NCBI GenBank assembly: GCA_027625915.1
Contig: JANTQA010000015.1
Location: 9,143,001-9,207,000, forward strand
Reading direction: 5' to 3'
Source: Anaeramoeba flamelloides
Lineage: Eukaryota; Metamonada; Anaeramoebidae
Length of the DNA stretch: 64,000 bases
Part shown: positions 13,510 to 24,561 of the stretch, in pieces
Numbering within the stretch: position 1 is the stretch's first letter
Layout of the letters: each line of letters starts with the position of its first letter
Notes under the pieces: model-generated
Seen by the model: only the letters and a program-made list of their open reading frames with translations
Databases searched by the model: none
Told to the model about the DNA's origin: nothing
Position numbers and translations under genes: made by a program

Positions 13510-13695
13510 TATAATTAGTTCCACTTTTAAGGCACAAAATTTAACGAAATTTAAGGTACAATAAAATTTCAAATTAAGGTAGAAAATTCAGATTCTAGTA
13601 AAATAAAAAATTCCAAATTTTGAGCCTTAATTCGAGGTTATTTTGTGCCTTAATTTTCCATTTAAGTTTGTGCATTAAAAGCGGAACTGACTGTA
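13510..13695. mobile_element. Family A palindromic MITE, TA-flanked
   Basis: A nearly self-complementary element of about 186 bp. The left end has AGTTCCACTTTTAAGGCACA; the right end has TGTGCATTAAAAGCGGAACT followed by GACTGTA. TA lies at both edges. No ORF. TA target duplication and CAGTC ends are typical of Tc1/mariner-derived MITEs. Confidence 0.8.
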
Positions 13696-13834
13696 TATAA
13701 AATTCCAAAAGCTTTACGAACTACCAAGGTCACACTTACCACTCATTATTAAGATTTATTAGAGAATGGGTCTCTCATTATTATTCTTCATGTTCTTAGA
13801 TATGTGAATTTTTCAAAAAATACAACTTGATTTT

Positions 13835-13990
13835 TAAGGTTTTTTTATCGATCACCAATAAGAAGGGAAATCCATCAAAATTCATCTTGTTTTGTTTAAC
13901 TTGTGAAGATAATAATTTCATTTAAAAAAAACACATCTATTTTATATTCAAGTGTATTGTTGAAATGGGTTAGTATTAGTTTGATCATAA
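13835..13990 (+). repeat. Unclassified repeat pair, copy 1
   Basis: Shares ordered blocks with 30705-30865: TAAGGTTTTTTTAT, CGATCAC, TTTAACTTGTGAAG, a TTCAAGTGTATTGTTGAAAT-like block and TTAGTATTAGTTTG. Ends and class are not determined. Confidence 0.5.
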
Positions 13991-14834
13991 CACTCTTTTG
14001 AGATTTTATATTTTAAAAAATGAAAAAATGAATGGAAATATAAAAATTTTTCCCACTAAAAACTCCAAATTCCGTTTATTAACCGTTGTGTCGTTTAAAA
14101 CTTCCAAATACTTGAAGACAATTCACAACTCTTCCAAACATTTTCGAACATTTTGAAAGGGGAAGGGTGTTTTTTACGTCTCAAAGGTTTGTAAAAGTAA
14201 AGGGCTTTTTTAAAATGAAATGAAGTTAATAAATTCTCTTTTTTTTTATGATTTTGTATTTTATCAGAGATATTGTCTTTGATCACAATTTTATACTCTT
14301 TTTCCATAAAGTTGGGTTAATTCCAGTTTTTTTTTAAAATATTAAATAGAACTTATTTCCTAATATCTGATAATACATGTTATCATCAATGCCTCTAATT
14401 GGTCAAAAATTGAATCACTGAGAATAACTATAAATTAAATTCAAGTTTGACTATTTCAAAACTTTAAAATTCAATATTTTCGTGAAATAGATAATAATAT
14501 TAAATTCGGCAAAAAAAAAAATTAGAAAAAATTAATTAGCAATCAAAAAACTGAAAAAAATTGTAATTCGCATGATAATCAACCAGAAAATATCCCCTAG
14601 TTAGAAAGTTCAAATATTTTTAAAGATTGTTCAAGTTTTAAAAGCGGAACGACAAATGGTATTTAAAATGGAAGGGTTTAGAGTTGATCTTTAAATTTTT
14701 GAAATTTTATGTTTGATCTCAATATATACTCTTATGTTTTCAACAAAGATAAATCAAAATTTTGCAAATTATGCAAAAAAATAAATAAATCTAGATTTTA
14801 TTTAAGATTTTGGTCATTTTCTCTGTGATCGTGT

Positions 14835-15185
14835 CGTCAAGTGCCTAGGATTTCCAAAATTCAAAAGAATAGAGTAAAATCAAAAATTTCACTCAATTCT
14901 TTTAAATTCTGGAAAACCTAACGGAGGTTTTCTTGAGGTTTTCTGTTTTATTTGTAAAATCTATTGATTTTCGTTAGGTTTTTTTTACTTTAGAAATAAA
15001 CAGAAAATTTTATTAAATTTTCTGTTTATTTCTAAAGTAAAAAAAACCTAGAACACTTCACAAATAAACAGAAAACTCAAGAAAACCTAACGGCGCTTTT
15101 TTTTAATTTAAAAGAATGGAGTAAAATCAAAGATTTTATGCAATTCTTTTGAATTCTGGAAAACCTAACGAATTGCCGAGACTAG
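14835..15185. repeat. Modular nested-hairpin repeat, locus 3 (best preserved)
   Basis: Three hairpin units in series and nested. Unit 1 (about 14842-14920) pairs CAAAAGAATAGAGTAAAATC with its inverse. An outer arm with TTTTCTTGAGGTTTTCTG (about 14930-14965) pairs with CAGAAAACTCAAGAAAACC (about 15069-15090). It encloses an inner hairpin based on ACTTTAGAAATAAACAGAAA (about 14985-15055). Another unit 1 closes the locus (about 15100-15170). Junctions are CCTAACGG, CGTTAGG, CCTAGAACACTTCA and GTCAAGTGCCTAGG. Confidence 0.75.
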
Positions 15186-15479
15186 GAAAATAATTGTAAA
15201 ATATGGAGATCTGAATTAAAAAAAATTACTATTTCTAATCTCTTGAAAAATAATAATATTTTTAATATTCTTTAGGAGATTTTGAGAAAAGGAAAAAAAA
15301 ATAAAAATTAGGAAAAATAATTCAAGTGTATAAGTTTAATTATGAATTTTTTATTATTCTTGAAAACTTTACTTTCTTTTTGGAATTAGCATATTTTTTT
15401 TCTTTTTGAATGTAAAATCGAGGTTTGTTGTTTTATAATAAATAAACAGTAGAGAAACAAAGAGAATAATTTAAAAAGT

Positions 15480-16531
15480 TTAACGATATCTTCTTAAGGA
15501 AAGAGTGTTTCTTCTTTTCCAATCGCCTCTTCTTGAAGGCCTTAATTTCTTTACGTTTCTGTTTTTATATCGAAGTCCTCTATATTTTCTACCTGACGAT
15601 GTCAATCCTCTGGCTTCTCTGTGTTTCATTGTTGGTCTTGTGATCCAGTTGATTCTTGGGTCCTTTTGGATGGTAATATGGTTAGGATCAACTAGGATAA
15701 CTTCATAATATCGATAAGTTCCACATTCATTGATCCAATAACTGTTTAGCACCCTTAAGTTTCCACACACTTTTCCAACTCGATATTCTGCAATTGATCT
15801 GTTTTACAAATTATTAAAATTCGTAACACAAAATTGTTTGTTGGTTTGTTGTTAAATTATTTTTATTCAAAATGTTTAAAAAAAAAAGAGCCAATCAGGA
15901 TTAGTCATTTGAAATTCGTGGGGTGTTTCAAAAAGTGGGTTTTTTTTGTTGGAATTTTTTAATTTGTATCGAAATGGCGAGTTTTAAAAAAAAAAATTGA
16001 AAAACAAAAAAGAACTTTTTTTTTTGCTTTTTTTTTTTTTTTCAAGATTCAAAGAAAAAGAAACAGAAATTTAAAAAGAAAAAGAAATTGAAATTATTAC
16101 TTGAAGTTTTTTTGATGTTTCATTTTTCTAACACCATGATTTGTTGGCTTTCCCATGATTCTTCCTTTTTTAACATGTCTTTTTCTTCCTCCTCTTCTTA
16201 CTCTGACTCGATAAATTACATAGCCTTGTTTTGCTTTATAGCCAAGCATTCTGGCTTTTTCTGGTCTTGATGGTCTTGATGCTCTGTGGATGGCTGGTAA
16301 TTGCCTTAATTGCCATGCCCTTTTATTGGAGAATATTTAAAAAACAGTCAGATTGTTATTACAAAAAGTAATCATTTTTTTGAGTTTTTGGCTTGGGTTT
16401 TTTTTTAAAAGAAAAGAAGATAATTAAAAGAAAAAAAAAGTGAATTTAAATTACCTAACACGAAGAAGATATCTCACAACATCACTTTGCTTTTTTCTGT
16501 ATAATTCTTGAACGTACTTGTAAGCACCCAT
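15480..16531 (-). CDS. RPL15: 60S ribosomal protein eL15 (RPL15), three exons
   Basis: Ribosomal protein eL15 of the large cytoplasmic subunit, an rRNA-binding, strongly basic structural protein. Exons in transcript order are 16531-16455, 16319-16101 and 15798-15480; introns are 135 and 302 bp, both GT-AG. Splicing gives 204 aa, the same length as human RPL15. Family-diagnostic stretches are visible: [17 protein letters not shown] at the N-terminus, [41 protein letters not shown], and a C-terminus [13 protein letters not shown] followed by TAA. All three junctions preserve frame and conserved sequence. The gene is divergent from the membrane transporter, with about 1.2 kb between the start codons. 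No truncation or odd residue was seen; it looks fully functional. Confidence 0.97.
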
Positions 16532-16865
16532 TACGATATAAAAAGTAAAAAAATAAAAAAAAATGAAAAAGTAACAATCCCCTTTTTATTTCAAATATCC
16601 TTTTTGTTGTAAGAGCTTATGGTTTGTTCTTCAAGAACGTTCTAAGTTCTGTAAGGCTTTAAAATTCTAAAAACATAAACATAATTTTTAGTTGAATTAA
16701 CTTTTTTTTCTCTCCCTATCTAACCCATCCTTTCAATAAATTACTTTTCTAAAAATTCAGAGGAAACAAGCCACAAAAAGAATCTTTTTTAGTATTTAGT
16801 CCATCAACATTTTTTTTTATTCTTTACTTTATTTTGAGTTTACAAATTTTCAATAAATCCTCTGT

Positions 16866-17198
16866 CAACTGAATTTTAAATTGGTAAAAATTTTGAACGT
16901 GTTTTCCATATTTTTCTTATTATAAATTAGTTTTCAAGAACGTAGGTTGAAATTTGTCGTTTTGTTCTCGATTTGTAAAAAGGAAATTGCAAATACTGGT
17001 ATTTGAAGTCTAAATGGGAAAATATTTTCAATTCATTTTCCTTATTTATGACAAACAGAGTTTCCCTACAGGGCCAGGTTGTAAATTGGAGTTTTGTTTG
17101 AAAAAGGAAATTGTAAACCAAGTGAAAAAATTTCCCATTTGTAATTCAAATACCAGTAAAGTGAAAATTTTTTGGTTTTTTACAATTTGAATACCTTA
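16866..17198. mobile_element. Family C MITE interrupted by another family C MITE
   Basis: The outer copy begins near AATTTTAAATTGGTAAAAAT and shares the core CCATATTTTTCTTATTATAA with the copy at 48415. It is interrupted at a TA within AAGGAAATTGCAAA and resumes after 17158 with AAGTGAAAATTTTTTGG and a right end AATTTGAATACC. The outer copy is older (degenerate ends); the inner copy has cleaner ends. Confidence 0.7.
16994..17158. mobile_element. Family C MITE, inner copy (TA-CTGGTATTTGAA ends)
   Basis: 165 bp. The left end is TACTGGTATTTGAA and the right end is TTCAAATACCAGTA, perfect inverted repeats with TA at both edges. The internal arms are also partly complementary. Non-coding. Confidence 0.85.
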
Positions 17199-17764
17199 AT
17201 TGTTTTTTTGTTGTATCAATTTTAAATCTTTTTTCATAACTTTTTCCTCATTTGTCTCCAGTAAAACTTTTCCAAATTCATCTCATTTGAATAATTTTAT
17301 TTTCATTAACTCAACATAACTTTTGAATAAAAGTTGAGCAATAAAAACAAGCAAAGCTACTTGATCCAGAAAGTGTACAATATTTTTTTTCAATTTGTCA
17401 GTATCAAGAAACTCCAAATAATTATTATGATTGAGAAAATGAAATCCAACTTTTTTGAAATAACGATTAACAGATTTAGAATCAAACAAACACAACAACA
17501 CCAGACCTTAAGTTATCACACCATTTTAAACTCATCAAATTAATGAAATTTTAAATAACATGCTCAATTTTAAAATTAATTAAAGACATAATAGTATTTC
17601 GAGCATTTTTCACAAATATTCAAAAGATTCCTCCCTAAACACCAAAACTTTCTTTAAACCCAATCAGTAATTTGAAAAGTGGAAATAACGGCTTTTAGAT
17701 GCTTTTTCATTTTGCTATTATCCATCATTTTTCTTTTTTATTACTTTTTCCAAAATCATCAAAA

Positions 17765-20700
17765 ATGACAAATATTTATACTCGACTTCTTAACACAGGG
17801 CTTTCATTGATTTTTTGTATTTTGGTTGGCTGGATCTTATCAAAAACAAAGTTAATTGACATCAAATACCTGAAACAATTCAACACATCTGTTTTTTATC
17901 TTTGTTTTCCTTCACTCTTATTCCAAGTATTAGCTAAATTTTCTTTTCAGAACATTGATTGGATTTTTGTTCTGTATTTCGCAGTTTATATTATACTGGT
18001 GACTATCTTTGCAGCTTTAATAACAAGTTTGTTAGGCCACAAAAATTTAGTTAGTGTGAACACGTCCATTCTTTTATTGACGTGGTCAAACAATATTGTA
18101 TATGGTATGAATTAGTCCCTTTTCTCTTTCTCTTTTTCTTTTTTTTCATTGCTTTGTTTGTAAAAAAAAAAAAAAAAACAATTTCTTTTCATCAAATCGC
18201 ACCTCAACAAAAATCTTTGACTTAGGAATCAAAAGTATATTGTTGGAGTTTCATGAAAACACGAGGAGGTGTGTCTTGCTCTCACGAATTTTTTTTAAAT
18301 TTCCCATTTCGACCAAATCACAAGGTTTTTTTTTTATTGTTTGAGGTTTTGTGGGGGTAAGTAAGGCTAAAATATTTGACTTTCAAGGAAACACAACGAA
18401 ATCATATTTCCTGAATAGTTAAAGTTTCTGTTTATTGAAGAGTGTGACTGTAAATTACCTGAAAAAGTAACATAAAATTGATCACTAATTTAAATTTTTT
18501 TCAACTTTTTTTGGGACTGTTAACACTCAATAACAACCTTTCAAGCCAACACCTTGACAATATTTTTTTAATTTTATTTTCAAAAGTCGCAGTAACAACA
18601 AAAATGAAATACAGAATTATTTACCGACTTTTAGGCAATCATTCTATGTATTATTTTTTAACTCTAATATTTTTACAAGTTTCAGGTAAGAACTTCTGTA
18701 AAAAAAACATCTTTACACAAAAAATCGGTTAGGTAATCTTTTTTTTTTTTGATTATTTCCAAACCAAAGTTTGAAACTAAATTAAAAAAAAAAAAGAGCA
18801 TATTTCTTCAAAGATCGACAATTTTTTTCATTCTACAAAAAAACGTTACACCTAGAAAAGTGACTTTATTTTTTGAAAATTCAATCAAAAAATCTGATGA
18901 CTTTTTAAACATTTTGAAACTTTTACAAATCCTTTCTCCTTTAAAAGTATTTGAAAGCCCTTTCCTTTTCTAAATTGCCTAAAAGTGTTTGAAAGACTTA
19001 ATGCTTTGTTAAAGTCATGTGATTTTTTGGAGTGTTGCTAAATATTTAACCTTAATTTCTCCTTCAAATAAAAACATCAAGATTCAGCTATTTACTGGCA
19101 TATTTTAATTCCAAATTTTTTAAAATGGGTTTACTTGTTTAAGAGAGCGTACAAATAAATTCAATTTTTAGGGGTATTTGTTGAGATCATTTTTACCTGT
19201 TCTTAGTTTAGCTTTTTAAAACGGTAAATTTAATTATTTAAAAAAAGAATTTTTTTTTTTTTTAGTTAAATTTTCATTTTGTAAAATTAAAAGTTTAAAT
19301 ATCCCTTTTTAGAAAAACTCAAACAAATTAATCATAACTTCAACGAGATCTTATAAAACCTTTTTAGGATCAAAATTAATTTTAAAGTTTTTTCCATCAA
19401 ATATGTCGAAATTTGAATCTTAAATGGTAAAAGAATTTTCAACATTACATCATCCTTGACTGCCATAATTTTAAAGAAAATACGACTTTTAATAAACTCT
19501 CACATTCTAATGGGGGTAAACCTCTTTTATAAATCTTTGCATATATTGTTTATTTTTGGTTTTGTAGTGATAATTATAAATATATAGTATATTTGAATCA
19601 GGGTATTTGAAAATTAAATTGTGAAAAAAATTTCATATCTTTTTCTTTTTTTCAATTCTTAAAGAATACTTTCATTCAGAATTACTTTTTTAAAACAAAA
19701 AATCAGGAGGCGAATAACTATTGTGAAAAAAAATTGGGTCTCTCAAAAATTTGTTTTGGTTTTTTAAATAGTAAATATTAGTAAAATGATTTTTGATCAA
19801 AGTATCATTTTATGAACAAATCTTACATTTAAGAAAAACCAAAGACCATATCAATTATAATTTTCAAGAAACAATATTATTTCGTTTCATTTCGAGCCTT
19901 TTCGAATTGCTTTGGAAGGCTAAAAGAACAAAAATTGAATTTTAATTGCACACTTTCCTAAAAATAAGAGAACTATTTATGGAGAAATATTCAAATCTAT
20001 TAATTCAATAAGATATTTATCATTGTTAGATAACGTGAATTTATCAAGGTTAATCTTAAATTTATATTTAAGCCAAATTGACTCAACTAATCTTCCAAAA
20101 AAGATATTTTTTTCAAAAGAGATCGATTTTCACTAATGTTTTACAATCAAAACTTCAAAATAACGAAATACTAAGATTTTAGAAACTATTTAAATTCTAA
20201 AAATCCATAGACAAACTTTAATTTAAAACTATTAATCATTTTTGGTCTTCTCAAACAATCGCTAACTTGATCTTGGAATATAATCTAATAAAAATAAAAT
20301 TAACATTTTTAGTAAAGTGTGCAATTAAAATTCATTTTTTGTTCTTTTAGCCTTCCAAAGCAATTCGAAAAGGCTCGAAATGAAACGAAATAATATTTCT
20401 TCTTGAAAATGTTAATTCATAATGACTTTGGTTTTTCAAAAATGTAAGATTTGTTCATAAAATTTTACTTTGATCAAAAATCATTTTGCAAATATTTACT
20501 ATTTAAAAAACCAAAACAAATTTTTGACAGACCCAATTTTTTTTAATGACCCAACTTTTTTTCACAATGATAACAAATGGATTTTATCAAAAAAAAAAAA
20601 TAAATACCCAATTCCAATTTCATAATGTTTTTTTTTGAAACTTCTTATTAAAAAAATAAAAAGCCAAAACGAAATTTTTTACCATTTAAAATTCAAATAC

Positions 20701-23700
20701 CAGCAAAAAATGAACCAGAAAAGTTAAGAAAAAATCATTTAACATTTTTCAAATTAAAGATTATGGTATTGTTTATTATTTTTAATATTATTGTTTGATA
20801 TGGAGTGTTAATTCTCCTCTAGATCCCGTTTTTTTTTTTTTTTTTTTTTTAAATTTGAGAAATAAAAAAAAAACAATAGGCATTTCCTATATGTGCAACC
20901 CTCCTTAAGCGATTTAAGCACAAATTCATAAACTTTGAAATTATTTAATAAGTGAAAATAATTTTAAACTATTTTGGCTTAAAATTAAATCATTGAGGTT
21001 TGATTTTTTATATTTTTTTCATATTCCCTTTTGAAGTTGTTTTGTTCCCCCCCCTTTTTTTAAAGTGTCTGGAGGGGTACAAGGAATAAAAATCATTATA
21101 AGAATGAATAAACTTGGTCTTATTAAAACTTGATCAGATCTTGAAAAAAATGAACTGAACCAGACTTAAGCAACACAAAAGAACCGAAACCAAACTGAAT
21201 CAATTTGAAACAAACTGAAGTGAAATGAATCTAACTTTCATTGCAATATATCCATGTTGTACCTTGACTGGGTTAAGACTGCCGAGTCGGTATCTTTTAC
21301 TGGGATTTTGCAAAAACAAGATTTGGGAAACTTGTAAAAAAAATAAAAATTATAATTAAAAGAATAAAAAGAAAAGTTCAAAAATAAATTATTATTTTTA
21401 AAAAATCAGCGCTTTATAGATGTATCATATCTATAAAGTTCTGAATAAAAACTTGATAAAATCAGCCTATTTCGTTTGATCCAAGGATGGCCAACTCTTT
21501 AGACCCCTTTATTAAAAGAGTAAAATCTTTGATTTTACGCGTAAATTTCTGTGCAGAAATTTAGTTTTTTTTGAATCTAGAATGTATTCCACACATCTTC
21601 CCAAAAATAAATAAATCATTAATATTGGTTTCTTTTAAGGAATATTCATATTTTATGGATTGTGTATATTACTTTTATCACCAACAACACATTTATTGTA
21701 TTAAAAGAACCCCGGGTTGATTGTACTTGTTAAAATGTAAAATTTAGGATTTTTTTTTCGAAAATTTGTAGTTTCAGATAAAAACCATTTTTTAAACTTG
21801 AAAAAATTGAAATTAAAGTTGAAAAGATTCAAAAACCAAAATTTCAGTGTAACTAGGTTCATCCAAATCATTTTTCAATCGCCATAATATTTACTTCAAG
21901 TGCAGATTTATACCAGAAAATAAACAGGATATAACCAGCTGCAATATCATAAAAAAAAAAAATTGATTTTAAATTTGCCATTGTTTTGTTCGAATCTTTT
22001 TTCAAAGTTTTTGGATCAATAAATGTTTAAATTCAAATCAAAATCCCCAAAAATCTAAAATTTTGCAATATTTTGACTTTCCTGGAAATTGACATTCCCT
22101 CTAAATTATTGTTATTGGCTAAGATATTATAATACCAATCTTACAGAGTATAAAATATGAATAGTCCTTAATTTCCTTTTTAACATTGATCAATCATTTT
22201 TATACAAAATGAACACCTCATAAAAAGTGATCAATATTTCCTATTATTTCTCTAATGATTATATCTTAAACATAAAGAACAAAATTTAATGGATTTTTTT
22301 TTTTTTTAGTTTGTAATATCTATTTTAAAAGTAATTAGTAAATAATCTAATTTTTAGAATTGCTGAGCATAATGGATAACTTACAAAAAAATTGGATTAT
22401 AAAGAATCCCCACAATGAAAATACATTTATTTATTTTTACCTATTTATTAAAAAAATAATAACCACCCCGATTAAAAATAAAAATAGGGAATGATAACAT
22501 TATTTTTTGAAAAAAAAAAAAAATGCTTAATTTTAACTTTAAATTGACAAATTTTTGGCGATAATTCTGGAAGGTGAAAAAAATAACTATATTTTAAATT
22601 CTTTTTCCATAAAATCAGGTATTATTGAATATAAAAATTCAATATCTGATCATTGGTGATTTGGTAATAAGTTTGAATCAAAATTGTAAATCAGGAAATG
22701 AAAGATTGTGATGTTTTATGTATTATCAATGTATACTTTTTAATTATAAAGAATTAACTTTAAAAAATCTCCCATTCAACATTTTTAACATACCAAAATT
22801 CAATTTTTGAAAAAAAAAAAAAATACTATTAAATCAATTCTATAAGAAATACCAAATTAAAACCATTAACTAATTGAAAATTTAACACTATTTAATATTT
22901 CAGAATACTCACTCTTCAAAAAATAAAGAATTAAAAATAAAAATAAAAATACATTTTGTCTTTAATTTTTCAGTGAGTACAAAAAAAAAATGTATTGATA
23001 TATTTGTTGAAATATTCTAATTAATAAATATTGATCAACACCGTTAGATACCACCAACTAATTTTTATTTGAGGTTTTTTTATTTGGAACAACTCAACTT
23101 TATCCTAATATCAATGGTTGAAAAAACTTTTGATCCAAAAAAAAAAACAAAATGAAAACAAAAAAAATGAAATGAAAACAAAAAAAACAAAAAAAAATGA
23201 AAAAATGATTTATATATTTTTCAAAAAAAAAACAAAATTATACCTAAATTGAATGAAGAAATGTATTATGTTGTTATTTTTTCAATAGTTTTAATTTTGG
23301 CAAAACTTTTCAATTGAAGTTTATTAAAAATCAAACGCAATTCGCTATTTTAATAATACTGATGTTTTTTTGAAAAAAAAACGAGTACTAAAGGTTTTAA
23401 AAAGTGCTTTTCAAACCATTCAAAAGTGCGAATCAAATATTTTAAGAAACAGGTTTTAAATTTTTAATATCTCACTTTTTTTAAAACAAAGTTTTTTTTT
23501 TTTTTTTATTTCTTCATTTTTTGAGCTAAATGAATAGAAAATGGATGTATTTCTCATTTATTTTTTATTTTATTTGATATTGTTGTTTACTGAGATAAAA
23601 TTTAAAATAATAAAAGAAAGAAATAACTTCCTTTATTGTTATTATTATAACAAACCAGTATCCAAGAATAACAACTTTTTATACTAAAATAATTTTTTTT

Positions 23701-24525
23701 TTATTTTTTTATATTGAATCTTTATTTTTAAAAAAGGGCTTCCAATATTCCAAGCACTATTTGGGGATTCTGGTGTTATTTTTGCGATATTATCAACACT
23801 TCCTGGATGGTTTTTCCAATTACCCACGATGATTTTCCTCTGTGAAAAATTAGAAACAAATCGATTTTTAAAATTGATTGGCAAAAAAAAGGATTCAAAA
23901 CATGAAAATTCAAATAGGCAGTCTGAATCAAGCGAAAATGAACTTCTTTATTCTTCAATCGATTCCTTAACTGAAAATGATGTAATAAAAGAAGAAAACG
24001 GGGATAATGTCATAAATGAAAATGAAATACAAGAAATTCAAGAAATAGAAAATTACAAGGAAATTGAAATTGAAAATAAAAGTGATGAGGAAGATGAAAA
24101 GGCGACTAGGGAGAACGAGAGGGATTCAAGCTTAAAAATATGTTTAAAATCCTTTTTCAAAAACCCTTTGGTAATTGGATCTTTTCTAGGTCTCATTTAT
24201 TCGTTTTCCGGTTTGCCATTACCCGCAATTCTGGACAAAACCACCACATATTTTAGCGATTTACTCGTCCCACTTTCTCTTATTACAGTGGGTATGTTTA
24301 TTTACCGAGAAAAGGTGATGTCTTGCCCAATAAAAATATTAACAATCTATATGGTAGCGAAATTTGTTCTTTGTCCTTTTTTCGCATTGATTCTAATTTA
24401 TATTTTTAGAATGAGTGGTGATCCTGCAAAGGCACTTTTTTTTCTTGCTGCGCTTCCAATTGGATTATCAACGTTTACTATGTCAGAACAGTATGGTTTC
24501 TCTTTTTTTTTCTTTTCTCACTGTG

Positions 24526-24561
<36 letters not shown>

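Larger units (their letters stand above)
9874..15479. other. Intergenic region between UBR and eL15 genes
   Basis: No protein or RNA gene could be supported. The open frames here are short, low-complexity and without recognisable motifs. Content is dispersed repeats: family D (about 10195-10760), family E (about 10965-11345), a hairpin-module fragment (11637-11735), a family A MITE (13510-13695), an unclassified repeat (13835-13990), and a large hairpin-module locus (14835-15185). Confidence 0.55.
16532..17764. other. Divergent intergenic region (eL15 / PIN-like transporter)
   Basis: Must hold both promoters. Half of it is occupied by a nested family C MITE (16866-17198 with an inner copy at 16994-17158). 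No conserved promoter motif could be separated from the AT-rich background. Confidence 0.55.
18105..23736 (+). other. 5.6-kb intron of the transporter gene
   Basis: Donor GTATGA at 18105, acceptor AAAAAG ending at 23736; splicing restores the GLP(I/L) region. It contains a fold-back element (19719-20569), a family C right-end fragment (about 20610-20705), a family E repeat (21015-21500) and a reversed family D repeat (22790-23345). Apparent ORFs inside are short and featureless. Confidence 0.85.

Noticed and set aside
14095-14307. 70-codon minus-strand frame in the UBR-eL15 interval
   Set aside because: No similarity, no nearby compatible exons, composition like the surrounding non-coding DNA.
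15799-16100. Intronic snoRNA in the eL15 gene
   Set aside because: No convincing C box (RTGATGA) plus D box (CTGA) pair on the transcribed strand.
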